From contig CAKUZO010000001.1 of NCBI GenBank assembly GCA_934717895.1, forward strand, positions 1 through 59,324: DNA of 59,324 nucleotides, given 5' to 3'. Shown piece by piece: positions 17,256 through 25,271 of the stretch. Source of the stretch: an uncultured Candidatus Melainabacteria bacterium. GTDB taxonomy: Bacteria; Cyanobacteriota; Vampirovibrionia; Gastranaerophilales; Gastranaerophilaceae. The position numbers and the translations under genes are program-made. Position 1 is the first letter of the stretch. The number at the start of each line of letters is the position of its first letter. The notes below the pieces were generated by a model. It ran no database searches. It was given only the letters and a program-made list of their open reading frames with translations, and was not told the DNA's origin.

Positions 17256-17720
17256 TTAATTTTTTTTTTGAACAGAGTCTAATGCAACTCTGTTGTCATT
17301 TATAGGTGCAGAAGTAAGCGGAATTTCTTCTCGAATTTTATCTAGTGGAGATTGAACCGGTTGTGCCTGTTGAGTTTTTGGCTGATATAGCGGAGTATCA
17401 TTCCAAATTTTATCAATACTTGGAATTGACTTTGTTTCAACAGACTGAACCTTTGCAGGAGCTTGTGAATTAGCAGGCTTTTTAGAAGCTTTTCCGACAG
17501 GAATTGCCCACACAATTGCTGACAAAATTATACAAAGTGCAAAAAACACCCTTGAAACAAGTTCTGATTTTTCTTCAAGAGTCAAAGATTTTTTAGCAGA
17601 ATTTGTACGAGTTACCGGCACTTCTTGCTCATCTGGCACATAATCAAAAGTATTATTGCCACAGTTACAGTATTCTACTTTTTCTTTATATTTTGTTTTA
17701 CAATCTCTGCAAATATACAT
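17256..17720 (-). CDS. Zinc-ribbon membrane protein, 5' half of a split gene
   Basis: A 154-residue product. Residues 1-30 are a short zinc ribbon (CRDC, CNC), about 53-72 one membrane segment (VFFALCIILSAIVWAIPV), and the rest a Pro/Gln-rich periplasmic linker that ends abruptly after an A10 tract (plus-strand 17260-17269). Nine A instead of ten would carry it into the TonB-C-like frame downstream, giving one ~323-residue protein. The ATG lies one base after the stop of the 59-residue gene. Transcriptional slippage at A10, a real mutation or a sequence error could each explain the break. Confidence 0.65.
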   Translation of the reverse strand: MYICRDCKTKYKEKVEYCNCGNNTFDYVPDEQEVPVTRTNSAKKSLTLEEKSELVSRVFFALCIILSAIVWAIPVGKASKKPANSQAPAKVQSVETKSIPSIDKIWNDTPLYQPKTQQAQPVQSPLDKIREEIPLTSAPINDNRVALDSVQKKN

Positions 17721-17721
17721 C

Positions 17722-17901
17722 TTAAAATAATCCTAGCACAAACAAACTCAACTTATAAATCACAAATACAATAATTGGAATAATTAACATAATAACAGTA
17801 ATTGCCGTTTGTCTGACAAAATCAGAAGCAGCTTGTCGCAACTTAATTACAAACGGGATTTCCAAAATTATTAAAATAATCAAACAAAAAATTTTAAGCA
17901 T
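17722..17901 (-). CDS. Tiny membrane protein, 59 residues
   Basis: A short gene within the envelope operon. It has a near-ideal AAGGAG site seven bases before the ATG and overlaps the previous stop by one base (TAATG). The product has two hydrophobic stretches (3-18 IFCLIILIILEIPFVI, and about 34-58) separated by a basic-polar turn (KLRQAASDFVRQ), so it is probably a two-pass hairpin membrane protein. Not recognised. The operon position and the coupling to both neighbours support it as a real gene. Confidence 0.65.
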   Translation of the reverse strand: MLKIFCLIILIILEIPFVIKLRQAASDFVRQTAITVIMLIIPIIVFVIYKLSLFVLGLF

Positions 17902-18041
17902 TACTTACTCCTTTTGTAAATAATTTGTTCAAGCACAACTGTTTTATGCATGTGCGGTTTAACAGATGCTATCAAGGCGGTAGAAATCCCGACCAATATT
18001 ACTGCAATTATTGAAATTATCGCTATTTTTGTTGTATTCAT
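17901..18041 (-). CDS. Tiny membrane protein, 46 residues
   Basis: The ATG overlaps the stop of the upstream TonB-C-like gene (TGATG), and its own stop overlaps the ATG of the 59-residue gene (TAATG). Residues 5-27 are one hydrophobic segment (IAIISIIAVILVGISTALIA) and the remainder is a short basic tail. The end of its coding sequence also supplies the ribosome site for the next gene. Not recognised; kept because of the double coupling. Confidence 0.55.
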   Translation of the reverse strand: MNTTKIAIISIIAVILVGISTALIASVKPHMHKTVVLEQIIYKRSK

Positions 18042-18937
18042 CAGTTTTTCACCCTTTCAAAATCAGAAAAATCATTCGGTGTAGAATATCTTTCTTGCGT
18101 GCCTATCAAGAACAATCCCGTCACAACGGTAGACGTTCTTTGCGTACCTCGCGGAAAATTCAATATCGGTCTTTTCTGCAAATTTGCAATCGCAGGTTTA
18201 ACACTACTTCTCGCAACGTTCATATAATTCGGATTTGAACATTCAACCTTAATATTTGAAACATTTCCAAACTTATCAACAACAAAATTAAACATAAACA
18301 TCGTTCCCAAAGGAGCATAGTCAATGTTTGAGTCCTTCATAATCTGGTTTTGAATATTACTTCTCCATCTATTCCAAGCAATAATCTCCTCTTGCTCTGT
18401 CATGTAAGGATTTTTGAAATTTGAATTCTGTACAGGTCTTGGATTTTGAGGTTTTGTAGTTCTATTTTGTGTTGGAGAAGGTCTTGATGTCGGACTTTGC
18501 GTCCCATCAATTCCCGCCTGAATGTCTTGCAAAACACGTCGAACTGTTTCCATATCGGAAATATCACCCAATTCCTGTTGAGAAGTAGATTTCGGATTTC
18601 TATTCTTAAATTTTATAGGTTTTGTAGATTGCGAACTTTTAGGCGACTCGCTTTGAACATATTTTGTCTGAGTCGAAGAATTATCGCCAAAATTGAAATT
18701 TTGTTGAGGCATTTCAACAGTTTTAGTACTTTGTGCATCTTGCGGTTGAACAGAAATTTGTTGCGATGTCGAAGTCGTTGGGATTTCGCTTGCGTTCGGC
18801 AAATTATCACTAATTCTTGTCAAAGTAAAATTTGCGTCCTCAATAATCATCTGCTGATGCATTGGCGGGTGTATTTTTATCGTACAAATCGTAACGATTA
18901 CAAATGCAATTATTACTAAAACTTTCAGTATATCCAT
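18041..18937 (-). CDS. TonB-C-like protein with long disordered linker
   Basis: A 298-residue single-pass protein. Residues 4-22 are the membrane anchor (LKVLVIIAFVIVTICTIKI); about 25-185 is a Pro/Gln/Ser/Thr-rich linker; 190-298 is a TonB C-terminal-like domain (ITGMFMFNFVVDKFGNVSNIKVEC-like beta strand, helix VARSSVKPAIANLQKRP, then the Pro strand). The architecture is that of TonB/TolA energy transducers, but the region lacks an ExbB/TolQ or ExbD/TolR gene. It is two bases downstream of the FHA-like gene and overlaps the 46-residue gene. Partner and cargo are unknown. Confidence 0.7.
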   Translation of the reverse strand: MDILKVLVIIAFVIVTICTIKIHPPMHQQMIIEDANFTLTRISDNLPNASEIPTTSTSQQISVQPQDAQSTKTVEMPQQNFNFGDNSSTQTKYVQSESPKSSQSTKPIKFKNRNPKSTSQQELGDISDMETVRRVLQDIQAGIDGTQSPTSRPSPTQNRTTKPQNPRPVQNSNFKNPYMTEQEEIIAWNRWRSNIQNQIMKDSNIDYAPLGTMFMFNFVVDKFGNVSNIKVECSNPNYMNVARSSVKPAIANLQKRPILNFPRGTQRTSTVVTGLFLIGTQERYSTPNDFSDFERVKN

Positions 18938-18939
18938 AA

Positions 18940-20556
18940 TTAATCTTTATCTACTTTTGAAAGTAATTCGTCACACGCATAAATATCAAACTTTGTTTGA
19001 CTCAACATTAAAGTTTCTGCAATCAATAATGCTGTCGGAACAAGTGCCGCAATTAAACTCAAGAAAATACCTTGCATATCGCCACCGATTTCAGTCATAA
19101 AATACGATACGTTCATCGCAAATTCAATGAAAATAATTGTGCAACCAATAGCAAGTGAACGATTTTTTTCTGAGTTTAAACGTCTTACACCTTCTAGCCC
19201 GTAAATTGTAACGCCGTGGTGTTGATAGTCCGAAAAACCGTCCTGTTTAATAACTTGCGAACCTTGAACTTTCTTTGTACAAGCAAAAGCGTTTACAAAA
19301 GAAAAGAACGCAAAAATAATCATAAATGTCGCAAGAGTCAAGAATACAGGGCTAATTCTTAAACCTGAAATCCTTACCCAACCGGCAGCTTCCGGGAAGC
19401 ACATTGCCAAAGTGTTAGACACACCATAAGCCAAGAACGGTGCTGTCAAAATTCCGACAACTGTTTCGCCGACAGATTTTAGTTGAAGGTTAAACATTTT
19501 ATCTCTAATATATTGCAATTTGGTATTGCTCAAACTGTTAATATAACGTTCAATCCACTGTCTGTAAGACTTTATAACACTTTCAAAATCTTCTCTGTAT
19601 TCGTATTTGTCAAGTGTCATTGTCCATTCAGTTCCGTTGCATTTGAAATATCCGCAAGATATCGCAAGAACCGCCATAATGCCGGCAAAGAAGAATGAAA
19701 TAAATATCGCAAATGTCATAAAATCATTCAAATTCATATAATAAACAAGGTTTACGGCATAAATTCCAAGTACAAAAATCAATGAAAAAATCAACATAAA
19801 ACTTTGGCCAAGCTTTGCAGATTTTGACATTTCTTTTTGAAGATTGCTTTGCAAATATAAATAAATTCCTTGTTTCAAAAGCAAACAAATTCCGTAAATC
19901 AAAATCGTATAAATTCCCCAGACTTTTATGTTTGTCGGAAGGTGTAAAAAGTTTGCAGATTCTTTTATTTCAAGCCCCATAAGGTAGTTTGAAACTCCAA
20001 ATGCGCAAACCATTGCGCTGAAAAACATCGCAATATGCAAAAATATACTTGTTTTTGAATTTGCAGAAAGTTTTTGTTTTAAATCATTTATGTGAAACGC
20101 AACCTGTTTAATAATTGCTACACGTGCATTTTCGATATCTTCTTTTTGTTTTTCCAATTTTACTTTTGTAACAGCATTAACATCTTTTCCGTACAAACCT
20201 TTAATATCTTCTTCGGTAAAGTCCTCTTTACCAATGGAAGTAACGGTTTTTACCTGTGGAGTCGGAATAGATTCTGCAACAACTTTGATTGACAAAAATT
20301 CATCAGATTCGCCAAACATCAATTTGCAAACATTTGAAACCTCAACACGCTTAATCGGTTGACCTTTGAAAAGAACTTTGTCGCTTTTGAAAGAATTAAT
20401 CACAGAGCACTTATTTTCTGTCGGCTTGTATTCAAGCGTGAGCAAAACATCATACCCTATACTCAAAACGACATCACAGTTTGGGTTTGTACCAACTGTT
20501 ATCACGTCTTTATTAAAAAATCTTTCGCCTTGCGAAGTTGAAATTATTATAGCCAT
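18940..20556 (-). CDS. Polytopic membrane protein with FHA-like N-terminus
   Basis: A 538-residue protein. Residues 2-92 resemble a forkhead-associated beta sandwich (ITVGTNPNCDVVLS in the place of the GR...D(V/I)xL start), but the Arg, Ser and His used to bind phosphothreonine are not evident. Residues 95-165 are charged and helical. Eight hydrophobic segments follow, at about 172-195, 205-230, 247-270, 275-300, 362-388, 398-425, 460-482 and 495-520, with a cytosolic-looking loop 315-360. AGGA precedes the ATG, 17 bases after the vWA gene. Function unknown; it is likely the membrane core of the complex encoded here. Confidence 0.6.
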   Translation of the reverse strand: MAIIISTSQGERFFNKDVITVGTNPNCDVVLSIGYDVLLTLEYKPTENKCSVINSFKSDKVLFKGQPIKRVEVSNVCKLMFGESDEFLSIKVVAESIPTPQVKTVTSIGKEDFTEEDIKGLYGKDVNAVTKVKLEKQKEDIENARVAIIKQVAFHINDLKQKLSANSKTSIFLHIAMFFSAMVCAFGVSNYLMGLEIKESANFLHLPTNIKVWGIYTILIYGICLLLKQGIYLYLQSNLQKEMSKSAKLGQSFMLIFSLIFVLGIYAVNLVYYMNLNDFMTFAIFISFFFAGIMAVLAISCGYFKCNGTEWTMTLDKYEYREDFESVIKSYRQWIERYINSLSNTKLQYIRDKMFNLQLKSVGETVVGILTAPFLAYGVSNTLAMCFPEAAGWVRISGLRISPVFLTLATFMIIFAFFSFVNAFACTKKVQGSQVIKQDGFSDYQHHGVTIYGLEGVRRLNSEKNRSLAIGCTIIFIEFAMNVSYFMTEIGGDMQGIFLSLIAALVPTALLIAETLMLSQTKFDIYACDELLSKVDKD

Positions 20557-20573
20557 TTTTATCCTCTCAAAAT

Positions 20574-21248
20574 TTATCTTCCAATTGCGTGAAGAAATCT
20601 TCTAACAGATTTGTCAATATTTTGTTTCGGGGCAACAATCAAATGTTCCTCTCCCAAAACAGGAGTCAATTTTTCCTTAACCAAATCGAGTTTGGCAGGG
20701 TGAGCGTCCAAAAACATCATTGAAATGTCAGGTGCGTATTTTTTTACGTTTTGAACATTAGACGGCAAAGTGTTCCAATTAATTTGTTTTTCAATAGCTC
20801 CTTCATTCTCCAAATCACCAATTACAACAATTGCCGGAATATAGCCACCTTTTTTCATTGTCAAAGCGTGCGAAAATGCCTTTTTCAAACCAACGCCATA
20901 AGCTGTGCCGTAATCCCTTTTATCGTATTTTGTGAACTCGTCCATTGACTTAGTAATTGTACTACCGTTCATCGGACTACCTTCATAGATTAGATAAGCG
21001 TCCTCAGAAACCCTTAAAATCTTGATTTGATCCTCTGGATCTAAAAGATTACAAATCTGACGAAGAGTCTTTTTCTGCTCAGGGAGTTGTTTTTGATTTG
21101 ACGCAGAAGAGTCTATTACAAAAATCACAGCTGCTGGGTGAAAATCGTCTACTTTTATCCTGCTAATACCCGCCCAAACAAATTTTAAAGCTATTGATAG
21201 GGTAAGTATAATTAAACCCAATGTCACTAATTTTTTATTTAATTTCAT
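20574..21248 (-). CDS. Membrane-anchored von Willebrand factor A domain protein
   Basis: A 224-residue protein: one N-terminal membrane segment (8-27), then a vWA domain. The metal-ion-dependent adhesion site looks complete: DxSxS at 46-50 (IDSSAS), Thr115 in RDYGTAYG, and Asp145 in VVIGDLENEG. It therefore probably binds Mg2+ and a protein ligand on the far side of the inner membrane. It is the first gene of the operon with the FHA-like, TonB-C-like and tiny membrane proteins; an AGGCGGA site precedes it. vWA proteins of this kind often act with AAA ATPases (BatA-like), but none is here. Confidence 0.8.
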   Translation of the reverse strand: MKLNKKLVTLGLIILTLSIALKFVWAGISRIKVDDFHPAAVIFVIDSSASNQKQLPEQKKTLRQICNLLDPEDQIKILRVSEDAYLIYEGSPMNGSTITKSMDEFTKYDKRDYGTAYGVGLKKAFSHALTMKKGGYIPAIVVIGDLENEGAIEKQINWNTLPSNVQNVKKYAPDISMMFLDAHPAKLDLVKEKLTPVLGEEHLIVAPKQNIDKSVRRFLHAIGR

Positions 21249-21372
21249 TATTCCGCCTGTTCGTAATCCTTTTTATAGAAACAATATAGCATATTTTTTT
21301 GAATAAGTAAATAGAAAATCGCCACTCATGCTAACATTCACATATTTTAATGCGACGAACAATTTATTAAAT

Positions 21373-22143
21373 TTACTTGTACATGCCGGAGCGAATTTCT
21401 TTTATTTTAGCAATTGTTTTCGGATAATTATCAGTCAACAATTCTCCAAGCGACTTATAAAGCTTCAAAATCGACTGTTCAATATTTTTATGGTTCATAC
21501 TAACCATATCACAAGCCATTTCCTCATTAGAAAGCGCAAGGCGCGTCATATCACGAAACCCACTTGCCGCCATTTCCAAAGCCAAAGGATTGTCTTTTGC
21601 CGCAAGAACAAGCGCCTGTGCAACAACCATCGGCATGTGAGAAATCATTGCAGCTGCCCTGTCATGCTCCTCGGCTGTCGCAAATACAGGTTTTGCACCA
21701 ACACGATCAATAACTTCAAGCAAAGGCTTAACCGCTTCGCTGCTTAGCTGCATAGCCGCATAGCTGCTTATAATCACCCATTTTGCTCCTTTAAACAAAC
21801 CCTTAAACGAGTTTTCAAATCCCTTGTGCTCAGTTCCTGCCATCGGGTGTGACGGAATAAATTTATAAGGTCTTTGTTTTTTACATACAAATTCTTTCAA
21901 ACTACAAACATCTGTCACAATAGTTTCCGGCGACAAAATATTTTCCAAATCATCAAGCACCTTGCAAGTAGCATTCATCGCCGTACAAACAAAGACAATA
22001 TCTCGATCTTTCAACGCCTCATAAGATTTAAAAATTCTATCTCCACTTTGCGATTTTGAAACCGCAATAACGTCATAAGCCTCACTCAATTCCCTAAAAA
22101 GCGAGCCACCTATTAATCCTAAACCAATAATACCTATTTTCAT
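21373..22143 (-). CDS. tyrA: Prephenate/arogenate dehydrogenase
   Basis: The tyrosine-branch enzyme that oxidatively decarboxylates prephenate or arogenate. The 256-residue protein has the dinucleotide-binding GLGLIGGS (7-14), TDVCSLK, and the SHPMAGTEHKGFENS active-site block (98-112). Residues 127-136 (SSYAAMQLSS) are coded by a stretch that matches the dispersed intergenic repeat 'gctatgcagctaagcagc', in frame, in a surface loop between the WVII strand and the next helix. The ATG lies eight bases after an extended TGATATAAT box, so its message is probably leaderless. The choice between prephenate and arogenate is open. Confidence 0.92.
   Translation of the reverse strand: MKIGIIGLGLIGGSLFRELSEAYDVIAVSKSQSGDRIFKSYEALKDRDIVFVCTAMNATCKVLDDLENILSPETIVTDVCSLKEFVCKKQRPYKFIPSHPMAGTEHKGFENSFKGLFKGAKWVIISSYAAMQLSSEAVKPLLEVIDRVGAKPVFATAEEHDRAAAMISHMPMVVAQALVLAAKDNPLALEMAASGFRDMTRLALSNEEMACDMVSMNHKNIEQSILKLYKSLGELLTDNYPKTIAKIKEIRSGMYK
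21737..21772. repeat. Dispersed repeat unit inside tyrA
   Basis: The bases read 'cgcttcgctgcttagctgc' and then 'atagccgcatagctgctta' on the plus strand, matching the 'gcttagccgcttggcttcctagctgctta' type of sequence in the intergenic repeat at 360-411 and 55985-56015. Its length keeps the tyrA frame open. Confidence 0.55.
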
Positions 22144-22150
22144 GAAATAA

Positions 22151-22159
22151 ATTATATCA
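22151..22159 (-). promoter_or_regulatory. Extended -10 promoter of tyrA (leaderless)
   Basis: TGA followed by a perfect TATAAT on the minus strand, with seven bases between the box and the ATG. There is no ribosome site. Confidence 0.55.
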
Positions 22160-22225
22160 TAAAAAGTTTAACAAAAATTTAAAAACTGGCAAAAAATAAT
22201 TTTTTCAAATTTTATATACCCCATA

Positions 22226-22801
22226 ATGAATATCAATAAATTTACTCCAAATATAAACTTTGGCGCACACCATGTTATGGATATGAATGTAGGAAAGCTC
22301 AATGGCGATAAATATGTTCAAAAAGATGTCGCATTCGTTGAGCTTGACCCGACAGACAAAAAAGACCGAAATGCACTTAAAAAAATTGCTCACGATTGAG
22401 GCTATTATTGTTTTGCAGAAGACATCTATAACGAAGTCAATCTTTCCTTGAAAGATAATCCTGAGAAAGGACAGGTTTTTGCACTTACAACGCAAGCTCG
22501 AAACTTTGAAAACCTTGACGCTGATGCTGTTTTAGGACTTACTGAAATTAATACGGAAGATTTAAAAGATTACCACACTGTTTATATAGAACGCCTTCAA
22601 ACAAATCCGGAATATCTTAATGCTTACGAAAAACCACAATATCGTGGAATTGGAACCTCTATTCATAAATGTCTTTTCAAAGAATATCAAGGCAACAGAA
22701 TTACCGTAACCTCAGTTCCACTGGCCTCAGTTCTAAAACATTACGAAGATAACGGGTATATTCAACGAGATTGTAGCTATACTTTTGACTATGACGCTTA
22801 G
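22226..22801 (+). pseudogene. GNAT-like acetyltransferase interrupted by an in-frame UGA
   Basis: A 192-codon frame starts at ATG 22226 and ends at TAG 22801, broken only by TGA at 22397-22399 (codon 58). The N-terminus (MNINKFTPNINFGA) has the short Asn/Phe motif seen in other genes here. The C-terminal half has a GNAT-like acetyl-CoA loop (QYRGIGTSIHKCLF) and the NGYI end segment. TGG to TGA (Trp to stop) would be a one-base change. UGA is a true stop elsewhere in the window, so this is likely a recent pseudogene or a sequence error; read-through is possible. The 3' part from 22448 could be made alone as 117 residues. Confidence 0.6.
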
Positions 22802-22871
22802 TAAAAAAACTTTACAATAATTAAAGTTCTTCCGCATAATTGCCGTAATATAAAACGACAATAGGAGTACT

Positions 22872-23783
22872 ATGAGTTTAATTATTGATTCAAATCTTGA
22901 ATACTTGCAAAGCGTCTTGCATATCAGCAAAGTTACTTTTGAAGAAAAATATGCAAACAAATCTATTGACGAAATTGTTGAGGCAGAAGCAGCTCAGGGC
23001 AATCAAGAAGCCATTAAACTTGCGCAAGAGCTAACAACAAACGTAAACCTTGTTATGGAACTGTTTGATCTTGCAGACACAAATAACAAGTATATGATTT
23101 TGAGAGAAATGAATGCTCAACAATTACAAGTATTTTTGCCTGAAATGGAAGAAAAAGATTTACTGCAAGGTCTATTCTTTTTTACAGAAGACAAATTAAT
23201 GAAAATGCTGGAAGAATTACCGCCAGAACAACTTGTAAAAACGGTGTTTGAAATGTTTTCAAAAGACGAAATTGTACAACTTTTGCCGGAAGAACAGTTA
23301 GACAAATTTTTAACAAGCACAGATATTGACAAAAACAAAATTTTAAAACACATGCAATCAATTCCGCCGGAATATGTTGCACAAGTTTTGGAACAAATTA
23401 CAGGCGAATCTCACGAAGGTATGGATAGCATAGATTTGTCAAAGAAATTCGGAGCGCTCAACCCTTTGGAATTCAAAGATGCAATAACTGCATTTCAGCC
23501 AACCCAAAAACAACAACTTGTTTTATCACTCGGCAAAGAACACGAGGAATGGTTTCAACTGTTCGACGCAAACGCTTACACCAAAGTTATAAACAGAGAA
23601 AAACAACAACCGGAAGTCGTAAAAGCAATGTCAGTTATTGAACCTGAATATATTCAAAATATGATTTCAGAACTACCAAACGACCTTTTATCAATCGTGA
23701 TAACTCAAATTGACACCGAAAAATTTGCAGATATTTTGATGAACGAATTTCCTGAAATTATGGCACAAATTATCCTAAAATAG
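22872..23783 (+). CDS. Helical-repeat protein, MgtE-N/FliG-like
   Basis: A 303-residue soluble, acidic, all-helical protein. Repeated motifs of about 30 residues (MNAQQLQVFLPEMEEKDLLQGLFFF, LPPEQLVKTVFEMFSKDEIVQLLPEE, IPPEYVAQVLEQI, ISELPNDLLSIVITQI) resemble the L-P/D-x-x-x-x-L helical repeats of MgtE N-terminal and FliG middle domains. No transporter part is attached. AGGAG lies before the ATG. It runs towards dnaB on the opposite strand. Function unknown; a scaffold or motor-associated role would be speculation. Confidence 0.7.
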   Translation: MSLIIDSNLEYLQSVLHISKVTFEEKYANKSIDEIVEAEAAQGNQEAIKLAQELTTNVNLVMELFDLADTNNKYMILREMNAQQLQVFLPEMEEKDLLQGLFFFTEDKLMKMLEELPPEQLVKTVFEMFSKDEIVQLLPEEQLDKFLTSTDIDKNKILKHMQSIPPEYVAQVLEQITGESHEGMDSIDLSKKFGALNPLEFKDAITAFQPTQKQQLVLSLGKEHEEWFQLFDANAYTKVINREKQQPEVVKAMSVIEPEYIQNMISELPNDLLSIVITQIDTEKFADILMNEFPEIMAQIILK

Positions 23784-23805
23784 CAGACATAAAAAAATAT
23801 ATACC

Positions 23806-25188
23806 TTAAAATGCGTCTGTTTTAATCGGATTTTTAAATTTCGTAATATTGCCTTGGAATAGAAGTTTAACAGTTCCAACAGAGCCGTTTCTGTGTTTTG
23901 CGATGATAATTTCAGATTCACCCTTTGACTGAGCTTTTGCAGCAATTTCTTCTTCGCCCTCTTCTGCTTTTCTGTAATACTCATCACGATAGATAAACAT
24001 TACAATATCGGCGTCTTGTTCGATTGAACCGGATTCTCTCAAATCCGAAAGCATCGGACGCTTATCTGTTCTGGATTCTACCGCACGAGATAACTGAGAA
24101 AGTGCAATTACAGGAACATCAAGTTCTTTTGCAAGAATTTTCAAACCTCTGGAAATCGCCGAAATCTGTTGCATACGATCTTCCTTGCCCGAACTTTCCA
24201 TCAATTGCAAATAGTCGATTAAGATTAAGCCCAAATTCTTTTCCTGCATTTTCAAACGACGACATTTCGCACGAATATCAGTCAACGTACAACCAGACGT
24301 ATCATCAATATAAATCGGAGCCTGAGCAAACGCATTCATTGCAGTGGCAAGCTTTTCCCAGTCCTTGCTCTGCATATTACCGGTCTTAACCCTTTGGGAA
24401 TCGATTTCCGCCTCTGAACACAACATACGTTGCATCAACTGCCCCTTTGACATTTCAAGAGAGAATATCGCAACAGGAACTTTCGCTTTCAGCGCAACAT
24501 TCTGTGCAATGTTAAGCGCAAATGCCGTTTTCCCCATCGCAGGGCGGGCTGCAAGGATAATTAAGTCAGATTTTTGCAAACCGTTCAACATAGCGTCTAA
24601 TTCATAGAAATCCGTTGGTACACCTGTCAATTCGTCCTTATGCTCATAACGATATTCAATCTGCTCATAAGTATTTAAAACTAAGTCTTTAACATGTACC
24701 AAATCCGAAGTTGCTTTTTTAGAAGCAATGTCAAATATAAGTTTTTCGGCACTATCCAGCGATTGATCGATTGGATTTACATCGTATCCAAAAGATACTA
24801 TTTCAGAACCGGCGTTAATTAAAGCCCTTTTAATAGCTTTTTCCTGAATAATTTTCGCATAATACTCAATGTTTGTCGTCGTAATCGTCTTGTAGCATAA
24901 GTCGTTTACAAACGCACGACCACCAATCGTTTCAAGCTTTGAATTGAAGTTCAAAACATCTGAAACCGACACAATATCAATTCTTTCATTGGAGTTGAAC
25001 AATTGCAGCATAGAATCGTAAATATATCTGTGCGCAGGCTTGTAAAAACTTTCAGGTTTAAGTATTTCAACAACCTTCGTAATCACATTCGGATTAACCA
25101 AAATTGCACCGAGTACAGCCTCTTCCGCCTCAATGTTTTGGGGTAACATTCCTAAATTATTTTCTTTTTCTTTGTCTTTTACTGCCAT
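23806..25188 (-). CDS. dnaB: Replicative DNA helicase DnaB
   Basis: The hexameric 5'-3' helicase of the replication fork. Of 460 residues, 15-115 are the DnaG-binding N-terminal domain and about 175-445 the RecA-like motor: Walker A ARPAMGKTAF, H1a SLEMSKGQLMQRM, Walker B LILIDYLQLM, H3 ALSQLSRAVESR and the arginine-finger region HRNGSVGTVKL. No intein is present. An AGGAG site precedes the ATG. It is divergent from the amidase gene, with 83 bases between the two starts. Confidence 0.97.
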   Translation of the reverse strand: MAVKDKEKENNLGMLPQNIEAEEAVLGAILVNPNVITKVVEILKPESFYKPAHRYIYDSMLQLFNSNERIDIVSVSDVLNFNSKLETIGGRAFVNDLCYKTITTTNIEYYAKIIQEKAIKRALINAGSEIVSFGYDVNPIDQSLDSAEKLIFDIASKKATSDLVHVKDLVLNTYEQIEYRYEHKDELTGVPTDFYELDAMLNGLQKSDLIILAARPAMGKTAFALNIAQNVALKAKVPVAIFSLEMSKGQLMQRMLCSEAEIDSQRVKTGNMQSKDWEKLATAMNAFAQAPIYIDDTSGCTLTDIRAKCRRLKMQEKNLGLILIDYLQLMESSGKEDRMQQISAISRGLKILAKELDVPVIALSQLSRAVESRTDKRPMLSDLRESGSIEQDADIVMFIYRDEYYRKAEEGEEEIAAKAQSKGESEIIIAKHRNGSVGTVKLLFQGNITKFKNPIKTDAF

Positions 25189-25271
25189 GCTTTTCTCCTA
25201 AAATCATGATACACAAAAAACGGGGCACAAAAAACATTGACAAACAAATTTTAACATTCCAAACTATAATT

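Noticed and set aside
22397..22399. Selenocysteine at the in-frame UGA
   Set aside because: No bacterial SECIS-like hairpin was evident just after the UGA, the protein context is not a known selenoprotein, and the codon is one base from Trp TGG.
25104..25271. Upstream extension of the pncC frame into dnaB
   Set aside because: It overlaps the start of dnaB and the divergent promoter region, and has no ribosome site; the family start is at 25272.
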